NCBI RefSeq assembly: GCF_937980635.1
Contig: NZ_CALJPG010000021.1
Coordinates: 117,489-181,488, forward strand
Source: an uncultured Campylobacter sp.
Lineage (GTDB): Bacteria > Campylobacterota > Campylobacteria > Campylobacterales > Campylobacteraceae
Reading direction: 5' to 3'
DNA length: 64,000 nucleotides
The notes under the pieces are model-generated. The model made no database searches. It was not told where the DNA came from and worked only from the letters and a program-made list of their open reading frames with translations. Positions 24,657-32,738 of this stretch are shown one piece after another. The position numbers and the translations under genes were made by a program. Within the stretch, counting starts at the first letter, position 1, and the number at the start of each line of letters is the position of its first letter.

Positions 24657-25886
24657 TTAGTCGATAAATTTTTTAAAAATCAAAGATGTGTTTACGCCGC
24701 CGAAAGCGAAGTTGTTATTCATAACGTAATCCGTCTCTATCTCCTGCGGCTGCGTGAGGTACCTAAGCGGCGCGCACTGCGGATCGATATCTCGTAAATT
24801 TAGATTCGGATAGAATAGCCCCTCGTTCATCATCATCACCGAGATAAAGCTCTCCAGTGTCCCGCACGCACCTAAAGTATGACCCAAATAGCCTTTGTAG
24901 GAGCTCACGGGCGTTTGCGAGCCAAAAATTTCATGCGTTGCGGTAGATTCTGCGACGTCGCCCTGTCTGGTCGCCGTAGCGTGAGCGTTTACGTGCCCGA
25001 TGAGATCCGGAGAAATCGCGGCGTCTTTGAGCGCCAGCTGCATCGCCGCGCGCATAGTCTCGCTCTGCGGACGGGTGATATGCGTGCCGTCGCAGGTCGT
25101 GCCGAAGCCCACTATCTCGGCGTAAATTTTAGCGCCGCGAGAAAGTGCGCTTTCGAGGCTTTCTAGCACGAACATAGCGCCGCCTTCGCCCAAAACCAGT
25201 CCATCGCGCGCTATATCAAAAGGTGCAGGGCTTAGGGTAGGGGTGTCGTTTTTACAGCTTGTCGCGTAGAGCTTGTCAAACACGAATGCCTGGCTTGGGT
25301 GCAGCTCGTCCGCGCCGCCTGCCAGCATCATATCTATCAGGCCGAATTTTATCGCTTCGTAGGAGTAGCCGATCGCTTGAGACGCGCTCGTGCACGCAGA
25401 GCTCGTGGGGATGAGCCTGCCTTTTAGCCCGTAGTGGATCGCGATATTTGCAGCGACGGTGTGAGGCATCATCTTGACGTAGGAGTTGGCGTTGAAGGTG
25501 CTATCCTTGCCATGCAAAATATCTATGACCTCGCCCGTAGCCTTTGCATCGCCGCTGCAGCTACCCGCTGCGACGCCCATACGGCCGTCCTTTATGCGCT
25601 CATCTTCCAAAAGACCCGCATCCGCCAGAGCCTCATTCGCAGCATCAACGCCAAGCATCGCTACCTTACCCATCGAGCGGGTATCTTTGCGGCTCCAGTG
25701 CGCGGGCGGCGCATAGTTTGGTATCGGCGCGCCCAGCCTAGTGTTTAGCTCCTCGCCGAAGATATCCCATTCGCTCATATAGACTACGGCGCTTTTTTGC
25801 TGCGCCAAATTCTGCTTTATGCTCGCCCAGTCCCGCCCGAATGCACAGACGTTGCCAAAACCCGTAATAACTACTCTATTTAACAT
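24657..25886 (-). CDS. Active beta-ketoacyl-ACP synthase of the APE cluster (ApeR-like)
   Basis: A FabB/FabF-type ketosynthase, 409 residues, with an intact triad: Cys165 in SSACTSAS, His302 in NAHATATRQGD and His336 in GYLGHTLGACG. The C-terminal glycine loop NNNFAFGGVNTS is present. No low-complexity insert is seen, unlike in the other two ketosynthase-type proteins of the cluster. It should catalyse decarboxylative condensation, possibly the first elongation on the aromatic starter as proposed for the third KS of APE clusters. It overlaps the ketoreductase gene by seven bases. Confidence 0.9.
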   Translation of the reverse strand: MLNRVVITGFGNVCAFGRDWASIKQNLAQQKSAVVYMSEWDIFGEELNTRLGAPIPNYAPPAHWSRKDTRSMGKVAMLGVDAANEALADAGLLEDERIKDGRMGVAAGSCSGDAKATGEVIDILHGKDSTFNANSYVKMMPHTVAANIAIHYGLKGRLIPTSSACTSASQAIGYSYEAIKFGLIDMMLAGGADELHPSQAFVFDKLYATSCKNDTPTLSPAPFDIARDGLVLGEGGAMFVLESLESALSRGAKIYAEIVGFGTTCDGTHITRPQSETMRAAMQLALKDAAISPDLIGHVNAHATATRQGDVAESTATHEIFGSQTPVSSYKGYLGHTLGACGTLESFISVMMMNEGLFYPNLNLRDIDPQCAPLRYLTQPQEIETDYVMNNNFAFGGVNTSLIFKKFID

Positions 25887-26614
25887 AATCCACCGTCTAT
25901 TTTGATAACCTCTTTTGTGATGTATGCGGAATTTTCGCTTAGTAAAAACTCCACCAAATGCGCCACCTCGCTCGGCTCGCCGATGCGGCCCAGCGGAATC
26001 GCGCCCAAAATTTGCTCGCTTGCGGCTTCGTTTATACCTTCGCTCATCGCCGTTTTGATGAGCCCGGGAGCTACCACGTTTACCGTGATCTTGCGGCTTG
26101 CAAGTTCTATCGCCAGCGATTTTGCCGCGGCGATTAGGCCTCCTTTGCTAGCTGCGTAGTTGCTCTGACCGCGGTTGCCGGCAATTCCGCTAACCGAGCT
26201 CATCACTACGATACGCCCGCCCTTTTTGGCGCGGATCATCGGCATCAGCGCGGGCTTTAGGACGTTATAAAACCCGCCTAAATTCGTATCTATCACGCTT
26301 TGCCAATCCTCGCGCTCGAACCACACGAAGGAGTTATCCCGCGTAATGCCGGCGTTTAACACGATGCCCCAGTACGCGCCGTTTGCCTCTATATCTGCTT
26401 CGATATGCTCCTGCGCCGTAGCGGTATCTACGACGTCAAATTTTAAAATTTGAACTTCCGCCGCGCCCGCGTCCAAGCAGCGCTTCGCCACATCTTTTAG
26501 CTTTGCTTCGTTGCGCCCGTTTAGCGCCAAGCCGTAACCCTTTTGCGCTAAATTTAACGCGCACGCCTCGCCGATACCGCCGCTTGCTCCGGTAATTAAA
26601 ATTCTCTTAGCCAT
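25880..26614 (-). CDS. 3-ketoacyl-ACP reductase of the APE cluster (FabG-like, ApeQ)
   Basis: A short-chain dehydrogenase of 244 residues that reduces the 3-keto group of the growing polyene with NADPH. Seen are the cofactor motif TGASGGIG (8-15), NAG (88-90) and the catalytic residues Asn110, Ser140, Tyr153 and Lys157 (in GQSNYAASKGG). The C terminus VIKIDGGLC is typical of FabG. It overlaps both neighbours by a few bases. Because it lies among ketosynthase and dehydratase genes it is a cluster-specific copy, not the housekeeping fabG. Confidence 0.9.
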   Translation of the reverse strand: MAKRILITGASGGIGEACALNLAQKGYGLALNGRNEAKLKDVAKRCLDAGAAEVQILKFDVVDTATAQEHIEADIEANGAYWGIVLNAGITRDNSFVWFEREDWQSVIDTNLGGFYNVLKPALMPMIRAKKGGRIVVMSSVSGIAGNRGQSNYAASKGGLIAAAKSLAIELASRKITVNVVAPGLIKTAMSEGINEAASEQILGAIPLGRIGEPSEVAHLVEFLLSENSAYITKEVIKIDGGLC

Positions 26615-27035
26615 TTATACTCTTTATCATTTCGTCGCTCGCGCGCATTACGCTTAGCGTGGCGCTTGCGATATGTTCGCCGCCGCAGCGGATCTCGCAG
26701 TCGAAGATATATAACCCCTCGCCGTCGCTCACGCTCTGTCTCGCCGTCGTAATCACGCGCTCGCCCACCTTCAGGCTTGCGCGCGAAATATCGAGGTTTC
26801 GCACGCCCAGCAAAAACCCAAGCCTCGCCTCGCCGCCGTTTCGGTAGCCCGAATACACGCCGATACACTGCGCCATTATCTCCATATACGCGTAGCTGCC
26901 GAGCTTACCGTCTTCGGTAAACGGCGAGTCCTCTTTAACGCTAAACGCGCAGCTCGCATACCCGTCGCTAACCTCTAAAATTTCATCCGCGAAGACCATA
27001 TATCCGCTCTGGGGTAGGATGCTAGAGGCTTTCAT
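26607..27035 (-). CDS. Hotdog 3-hydroxyacyl-ACP dehydratase of the APE cluster (ApeP-like)
   Basis: A 142-residue hotdog-fold protein of the APE-type dehydratase family; with the C-terminal hotdog of the ligase fusion it provides the two dehydratases of known clusters. Strings include FSVKEDSPFTEDGKLGSYAY followed by MEIMAQCIGVYSGY (helix of the hotdog) and GFLLGVRNLDISRA. The start at 27035 forms an ATGA overlap with the ketosynthase stop; the frame is open about 30 codons further upstream, but that part is Arg-rich and lies inside the ketosynthase gene. It overlaps the ketoreductase by eight bases. Confidence 0.8.
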   Translation of the reverse strand: MKASSILPQSGYMVFADEILEVSDGYASCAFSVKEDSPFTEDGKLGSYAYMEIMAQCIGVYSGYRNGGEARLGFLLGVRNLDISRASLKVGERVITTARQSVSDGEGLYIFDCEIRCGGEHIASATLSVMRASDEMIKSING

Positions 27036-28522
27036 ACGCGTCCTATTATGGTTACGGCGTTGTCTCCGCCGAAGGCAAAGCTTAGATTCATCGCGGTATC
27101 TACGCGCGCTTTTTTTGCTTCGCACGCGAGATTAAATTTAGACAGCGTCGCGGAGATTTCGCTCGTTTGCGAAGCTTGATCCGCAATGTCTTTTAAAATT
27201 TTATCTTCCGCGCCATGCAAAGCTTTAGACGCAGCCAAAATTTCATCCGCGCTGCTTTTTGAAATTTCACCCTGCGCGTTTTTCAAATTTTCATCGCCCA
27301 GTCTGGACGAAATTTGATCGCTTTCGCTGTTTAAAATTTCATCGTTTCGCTCGCCGTGACGCGCCTGCGCGCCGCGAAAAATTTTAGCCTCAGAGCCGAG
27401 CCAAATTTTATCGTTCGTAAAATTCGGCGGAATTACGCCCTGTCTGATCGCCTCGTAGCACACGGCAAGCTCGATCGCCCCCGCCGCGCCCAGGGTGTGT
27501 CCGATCGCCCATTTGGACGAGCTTGCGGGCGCTAAGGGTAGGGCGGCGCTCATAGCCAAGGCCTCCATCGCGTCGTTGGCCGCAGTGCCGGTGCCGTGCA
27601 GATTTACGTAGTCCACGCTTTGCAGCTGCGCCGATTTTAGCGCGGTTTTGATAGCCGTGATTTGCATTCGTGCGCTAGGATCGGGCTTGGTGATGTGGTA
27701 GGCGTCGGAGTTTGCTGCGTGAGCCAAAAGCGCGACGTCGCTTATGCGCTCGCGCGAAAGCACGAATGCGCAGGCTCCCTCGCCCAGATTTGTGCCTGAT
27801 CGCGCCTCTGAAAACGGCTTTAGCGGCTGCTCGCTTAAAATTTCAAGCGCGCTAAATCCCTGCAGCGTGAGCTCGTCTAATGCATCGGCGCCGCCGAAAA
27901 CGACCGCGTCGCAAAATCCGCAAGAAATGAGGCGCGAAGCTTCGATTAGAGCCTTGTTTCCGCTGGTGCACGCACTCGAAACTCCGATCGCGACGGATTT
28001 TAGTCCGAAGCGTTCGCGGATAAAATTTGCGGGGTTTGCGTGGGAGTTGCGCTCGAAGCAGAAGTTTTTAAATTTATCGTTTGCGTCTTTTGAATTTTTG
28101 ACGAAATTTTCGCCGTTTGGAGTGGGAATTTCACTGCACGGCACGGGATTTTCGCCGTCTTGCGAGATAAAATTTCCCGCGCCCTTATTGCAAGCGAAAA
28201 ATTCCGCATAGTTTTCCTGCACGCCGGTATTGGTGGTCGCAAACACCACTCCTACGCGGTGTGCGCCGAATTTTTGCACGGCTTGCTCTATTTGCTCTTG
28301 CACACCTAGGCAGGCGTAAAGCGTCAGGGCGTTTGTGCGCGTGGCGTAGGCGCGATCCTTGATCTGCGGCAGCGGCGTATCCACGCGCCCAAAGATGAAA
28401 TTTTTGCCAGAAACGCTAAGCTTTCGCAGCGCGGATCTCTTCTCGCACAGCGCGCTAAAAAGCTCTGCGGCGCTGTTTGCGCCCGCACAGATGAGCCCCG
28501 GGTTACTTAGATACTGCGTCAT
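27032..28522 (-). CDS. Active beta-ketoacyl-ACP synthase of the APE cluster (ApeO-like), with inserts
   Basis: A ketosynthase of 496 residues whose triad is intact: Cys185 in SSACTSGNK, His309 in NLHGTGTAAND and His342 in AIGHTLGAAG. Known APE ketosynthases have about 390-410 residues. The excess lies in two inserts: about 112-160 (Asn/Asp-rich) and about 378-468, where DEIL, EISKSS and DKILKD strings recur. The second insert is encoded by seven or so AAATTTYATC words spaced 30-45 bases apart. It likely forms the elongating heterodimer with the chain-length-factor-like protein. It overlaps the lipoprotein gene by 20 bases and the dehydratase by four. Confidence 0.88.
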   Translation of the reverse strand: MTQYLSNPGLICAGANSAAELFSALCEKRSALRKLSVSGKNFIFGRVDTPLPQIKDRAYATRTNALTLYACLGVQEQIEQAVQKFGAHRVGVVFATTNTGVQENYAEFFACNKGAGNFISQDGENPVPCSEIPTPNGENFVKNSKDANDKFKNFCFERNSHANPANFIRERFGLKSVAIGVSSACTSGNKALIEASRLISCGFCDAVVFGGADALDELTLQGFSALEILSEQPLKPFSEARSGTNLGEGACAFVLSRERISDVALLAHAANSDAYHITKPDPSARMQITAIKTALKSAQLQSVDYVNLHGTGTAANDAMEALAMSAALPLAPASSSKWAIGHTLGAAGAIELAVCYEAIRQGVIPPNFTNDKIWLGSEAKIFRGAQARHGERNDEILNSESDQISSRLGDENLKNAQGEISKSSADEILAASKALHGAEDKILKDIADQASQTSEISATLSKFNLACEAKKARVDTAMNLSFAFGGDNAVTIIGRV

Positions 28523-28919
28523 ATCGGCGCCCCTTTGCGTTTATGGTGAAATTTGCTTTATCCGCATTCTTAAGCAGGGTTAAAAATACTCGCTCGCTTC
28601 GCGAATCGGGCGGCAGGAAGCCGTCGTTGCGAAATTTTGCTTCGCCGCCTTCGATCGATAAAATTTTACGTGCGATCGGCGCGCCTAGCATATCGAGCCA
28701 GACGAGCTTGTAGCGGCTCTCCTCGCTGTTTGTGGGTGAAATTTTGGAGATCAGGGCTCTGCTTTTTGCGCCGAGCTCATCCGTTAGGATGAACTGCTTT
28801 TGGCTAAATTCCGCTATCCGCTCGGGCGCCTTGCGCGCGCATCCGCCTATAAAAAACGCGGCGTAAAGCAGAATGAAAGCCGTTTTAGAAATAGCGTAAA
28901 AACGATAAACAGGTCTCAA
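28503..28919 (-). CDS. DUF3261-type lipoprotein of the APE cluster (ApeN-like)
   Basis: A 138-residue predicted outer-membrane lipoprotein with hydrophobic leader ISKTAFILLYAAFFIGG and lipobox cysteine at about residue 27 (IGGC). The mature part fits the LolB-like DUF3261 family associated with APE clusters (FSQKQFILTDELGAKSRALI, LVWLDMLGAPIARKIL). It would act as the outer-membrane acceptor of the polyene lipid opposite the LolA-like carrier. The start is a TTG overlapping the preceding stop as TTGA. Confidence 0.75.
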   Translation of the reverse strand: MRPVYRFYAISKTAFILLYAAFFIGGCARKAPERIAEFSQKQFILTDELGAKSRALISKISPTNSEESRYKLVWLDMLGAPIARKILSIEGGEAKFRNDGFLPPDSRSERVFLTLLKNADKANFTINAKGRRYDAVSK

Positions 28920-29458
28920 AAATTCTCCCTAAAAACGAGCGAAATCAAAATTTCGCCCTCTAAAATATAGCTCTTGTGTGACCATGCCTTGCCGCGCTCA
29001 TCAAGCGCCAAAGCCTCACCGCCTGCGCCGCGCGCCAACCCCACACGAGCAAGTGCGTAAAAACCTAGACTTCGCGCCTTAATCAGCGCCTCTTTGATCG
29101 TGTAAATTTTATAAAAAATGAGTGCCTTTTCGCTCTCGTCCGCCGCCGCTAAAAGCTCGCGCTCAAAGACGTTGAAACAAAACTCGCTAACTGCGGCAAA
29201 ATTCCGCGGTTTTAAAATTTCAAGATCGAGCCCGAATTTTTGCCTCGCAAAACCCACGGCGACGATCGTTTTGCTATCTGCGCTTTTGTGCGAGATGCAA
29301 AATTTGCCGCGTTTTTTAAAGCGCGCTTTAAGCGCCCGCGAAACGCGAAACTCGCGCAGATGGGCTCGCGCGCACGCCAGCTTCTTATCGCGCCTGCTCA
29401 AAAGCCGCCTCGGGGCGCACAGATCTTCGTCGGTGATTAAAATTTTTATCTCGCTCAT
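28916..29458 (-). CDS. Sfp-type 4'-phosphopantetheinyl transferase of the APE cluster
   Basis: An enzyme of 180 residues that transfers phosphopantetheine from CoA to carrier proteins, presumably the two cluster ACPs. It shows the family motifs FGLDLEIL (Mg-binding Asp/Glu) and FYKIYTIKEALIKARSLG (the W/F-x-x-KEA-x-x-K motif with its catalytic glutamate), as well as FCISHKSADSKTIVAVG near residue 55. It is the first gene of the operon on the minus strand, overlapping the lipoprotein gene as TTGA. Confidence 0.85.
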   Translation of the reverse strand: MSEIKILITDEDLCAPRRLLSRRDKKLACARAHLREFRVSRALKARFKKRGKFCISHKSADSKTIVAVGFARQKFGLDLEILKPRNFAAVSEFCFNVFERELLAAADESEKALIFYKIYTIKEALIKARSLGFYALARVGLARGAGGEALALDERGKAWSHKSYILEGEILISLVFRENF

Positions 29459-29570
29459 AAAACCCTGATTTTACTAAAATAGTCTTTATAAAAATATAAA
29501 ATAGCGCTGCAGCGTTAGAATTTCGTTTAAAATTTATTTGATGCGATTGGGTTCAAAGGCGCGCTAAAAC
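29459..29570 (-). promoter_or_regulatory. Probable promoter region of the APE operon
   Basis: Upstream of the first gene the minus strand is very AT-rich: TATTTTATATTTTTATAAAG offers two -10-like hexamers (TATATT and TATAAA). A 13-bp palindrome ATTTTACTAAAAT sits at about 29469-29481 between them and the start codon and could be an operator. AGGG lies a few bases before the ATG. The exact start point cannot be fixed by eye. Confidence 0.45.
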
Positions 29571-30253
29571 ATAAAATTTATCGCGTTTGCGCCAAGGCCT
29601 CGGACGCGGTAAAATTTTAAAATTTAGCTCGTTTTCGATCTGCGCCGCCCACTTTTTGGTTCGTCGCGTGTCGTTATGCGGCGTCGGTTGTGTTCGTTAC
29701 GCTCGTCTTGTTCGTCGTATTTTGCGTGACCGTTCTGTTTGGTTAAATTTTAGAGTAGCGGCGGCAAGCGGCGCAGGGTTTGAAAACATCGGCGCGGAAT
29801 TTTAAAAATCCGCGATAAAATTTCTACTGCGGGCGGCGTTTGTGCTAGAACTTTTGCGACGAAATTTAGATGCATCGTGCGATGAAATTTTAAAATTCCG
29901 AAGCGAAATTTTAAATCGCGAGCAGTGCGCGGCGCAGCAGGCATCGTAACATAACAGCGCAAAATTAGCCGCATTTGAATAAAACGGCATAAAATTTAAG
30001 CGCTCCTGAATACGGCAGCTTGAAATTTAAATACCCTTAAATTAAAGCGGCACGAAATTTAATCGTGCTAACTGCCGCAACCGCATTAAATACCGAGCCG
30101 TGCCGCGCTGCGCCGAGCAGAATGCTTTAAGATCCGTGCCGCAACACGTTATTTGTATTAAATTTTGTGTCGCGTCGCACTAAATTTGCGTTAAATTCCG
30201 AGCCGCATTAAATTTACGTCAAAATTCCGCCGCCGCAAGGACGGCGTTTGATT
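29571..30253. repeat. Gene-free spacer with degenerate repeats
   Basis: About 680 bases with no gene that I can support. 29640-29740 is a run of TTCGTCG/GTTCGT-like words. 29810-29930 has GCGATRAAATTT words, and 29955-30090 has four units of about 30 bases of the type GAAATTTAANNCNCTTGAAT followed by AAACGGC. The last type recurs at 32260-32510 on the other side of the next gene. Confidence 0.5.
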
Positions 30254-31243
30254 TTATTTTTTGATCATGCGCTTGTATGGGCCGAAGCGGTGATCGTTCT
30301 CGTCAAATCCGTCGTTGTAGGGCCCCACGTCCATATCCATCTGCTTGACGTCTAGATCGGGGAAATCTTTCTTCCTATCGGGTTTGATCTTGCGCGGTTT
30401 TGAGTTTATATACGCCGTCACGTCGAAAGCTTCCTCCCAGCTTAGCGAGGCGTCCCCTTTAGGCATAGTGGCTTTGACATACCTCGCTCCTTCGATGAGC
30501 CTATACATACCGGCGCCCGTATTGTAGCTATCATCACCCCAAAGTGCGGGGAATGTGTAGTAATCGCCGCTTTGAGCAAACCCCTCGTTTTTTATCCCTT
30601 CGCCGTTTTCGCCGTGGCAGGCGGCGCATTTTGCGGCGTAAATTTCGCGTCCTTTTTTAGGATCCGCCGCGCGGTCTAAAAACTGCGCCTTCGGTAGCCC
30701 CTGGCCTTTTACCTTTGCGCCGACCTCATATCCTGCGGAGAGCCAGTGCATGTAGGCGATCATCGCGCGCATCTCTTTGGAGTTCGTAGGGATCGCTTTG
30801 CCCGCCATCGAGCGCTGAAAACATCCGTTTATGCGGTCTTGCAGCGTGACTAGCTGATCCGATCTCGCGACATACTGCGGAAATCTCGCGTAGATACCCA
30901 CGAACGGGCTTTGATCGGGCACGACGCCGCCGCTCGTATGACAGCTCGAACAGGAGAGGTTGTTGCCCGCAAAGCGCATTTTTTCGTCCTTTGCCTGCGG
31001 TCCGAGATACCTCGTCGTCTCGTTGATGAGCTTCGCGCCGTAGATGACGGTCTTTGCATAAGGCGAGTCGCCGAGCTTCGCCTCGTCTATGACGCCGTTT
31101 TCGTCGATGCCTACGGGCAGCCTAAATTCCTGTGTTTTTTGCTCGTACGGCACGGCTTTTTTGGCGTTGAGTTTGGCTACATCAAAGCCTAAAATGGGCG
31201 TAAAAAAGAGCGGAAGCGCTAAAACAAGGGCGGTTTTTCTCAT
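30254..31243 (-). CDS. tsdA: Dihaem cytochrome c, thiosulfate dehydrogenase/tetrathionate reductase-like (TsdA)
   Basis: A 329-residue periplasmic dihaem cytochrome with signal peptide (MRKTALVLALPLFFTPILG). Haem sites are CSSCH and CAACH. The segment between them, LVTLQDRINGCFQRSMAGKA, is the hallmark of TsdA enzymes. Its cysteine lies 39 residues after the first haem histidine, where TsdA uses an unusual Cys as axial haem ligand. The second domain shows YTFPALWGDDSYNTGAGMYR, and MPKGD with a possible Met ligand. TsdA interconverts thiosulfate and tetrathionate; the C. jejuni homologue is known to work in both directions. A good ribosome site (AAAGGAG) precedes the start. No dedicated partner cytochrome gene is adjacent. 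Confidence 0.75.
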   Translation of the reverse strand: MRKTALVLALPLFFTPILGFDVAKLNAKKAVPYEQKTQEFRLPVGIDENGVIDEAKLGDSPYAKTVIYGAKLINETTRYLGPQAKDEKMRFAGNNLSCSSCHTSGGVVPDQSPFVGIYARFPQYVARSDQLVTLQDRINGCFQRSMAGKAIPTNSKEMRAMIAYMHWLSAGYEVGAKVKGQGLPKAQFLDRAADPKKGREIYAAKCAACHGENGEGIKNEGFAQSGDYYTFPALWGDDSYNTGAGMYRLIEGARYVKATMPKGDASLSWEEAFDVTAYINSKPRKIKPDRKKDFPDLDVKQMDMDVGPYNDGFDENDHRFGPYKRMIKK

Positions 31244-32738
31244 ATGTTCTCCTTTAAAAAAGTAAAATATACATTTGAAATTATTGAATTTTTTAGTTAA
31301 ATGTGCGTTAAAATTTCAGAAAAGAAGCTATTGCGAGGGCTTGCGCGTAGCAAAAATTTAAAAGAGCCGAAATTTTAACTTAGCGCGGCGATGAAATTTA
31401 ACGCAAATTTTGCGCGGCCTAGCGATAAAATTTAAAGTAAATGGCGAGATTTTTTAAAATTTGAGCGGGTGATTTTGTCAGAACCTGCGCGATTAGATTA
31501 CTTGATTTCATCATGCGATAAATTTTGGCAGTGCGGCGAGCTACGCAGAAAAAGAAGCCTGGCTGTGACGCAGCGGAGTTTTTTTAAGTCTTGCGAGAGA
31601 AAAATTTAAAAGATTGCCTCACTCCTGCCGCTCGTTTCGTGCACCGCTCGGCCGCTTCCTGCGTTGTTGTATTTCGCGCCGCCGCGTTTTTTGCGTCGCG
31701 CACACGGACCGCTTCATTTTTGCGTCGCGGATACGGCGTCGCACCGCGTATAAATACGGAGTGCATGCAAGTGCTTGCGAGAAGCGAACGGGTAAAATTT
31801 AGGCGGGCATTTCGCTCGTGCGCAACCGCAGTATATTTGATCCGTGCCGCCCCTGCTACTCCGCCACAAACGAGCCGTTTGCAAAAACGTGTCGCGGTGT
31901 GTCGCCGAAATACAAGCGCAAATTAGTATTTTAGCGCGAGATCTGCAAAAGTGTGTCACGATGCATCGTAGCAGGATCACCGCCGTATTTGAAATTTTTC
32001 TAGGTCCGTCTGTGCGATAGGGCGAGGCGGATCGTCTCGTCTATGCGCCGTTTAGGCGGCGCGCGTATTTATGCTCGCCCTGCACGCGCTTTAAGACGGG
32101 TGCTAGGCTTGAAATTTAACCCGAGTGGGCTTGGAATTTTAAATTTAAGCGGACTTGGGCTTTGGCGGTCGGATCTGCCTGCGCGCCGCGCAGGACCGTA
32201 TCCGCGCTAGAATTATCGTCGCCGAGATAAAATTTCGCGCGGCAGATGCCGTAATGCGGCGGTATGAAATTCTAAGCTCTTGAGTAAAACGTAAAGGAAT
32301 TGGGGAAATCGAAGTAGCATCGGCAAGTATGAAATTTTAATGCTTTTGAATAAAACGGCGCGAAATTTAATCGTTCTTAAGTAGAGCAAGAGCAAATTAG
32401 CCTTTATCGCCAAGCTCGCGATAGTTATAATTTTGAATTAAACAGCGAAATTTAAATACTCTTGGATAAAACAGCATGGAATAAACTTAAACGCCTCGGA
32501 TCAAAAACGTTAATTTTAACCGCACTGAACTTACCGCGCTATCTGAGCTAAGCCGAGTCGTATCGTGTTGTGATAGGCGGTTGAGTTAAATTCCGTGCTG
32601 CATCGCACCGGATTTGCTTTAAAATTCGTACCGAACTCGCCGTGCCACACTAAATTTGCCGCTAAGCTGCATTAAATTTTATGTAAAAATTTCGCTGCTA
32701 AGCTATGACAAATTTAGATCAAAATTTCGCTAGCGTGC
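31244..32738. repeat. 1.5-kb spacer with degenerate repeats
   Basis: The longest gene-free stretch of the window. The first 70 bases are AT-rich and probably hold the promoter of the cytochrome gene. 31380-31560 has GCGATRAAATTT words. 31600-31990 is C/G-rich (CGTCGCG words), with frames on both strands that give Arg-rich peptides of no known family. 32260-32510 holds several units of about 30 bases of the type GAAATTTAATGCTTTTGAAT followed by AAAACGGC. No tRNA, small RNA or transposase remnant is recognised. Confidence 0.5.

Noticed and set aside
30254..31243. SoxX- or c4-type cytochrome
   Set aside because: The dihaem layout fits c4, but the VTLQDRINGCFQRSM segment with its cysteine is specific to TsdA-like enzymes.
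31591..31980. Frames on both strands near 31.6-32.0 kb
   Set aside because: They code for Arg/Ala/Cys-rich peptides from a C/G-rich region, have no ribosome site and no family resemblance.
29955..32510. CRISPR array near the TsdA-like gene
   Set aside because: The units are degenerate and of unequal spacing, with no identical repeats separated by unique spacers of constant length and no cas genes.
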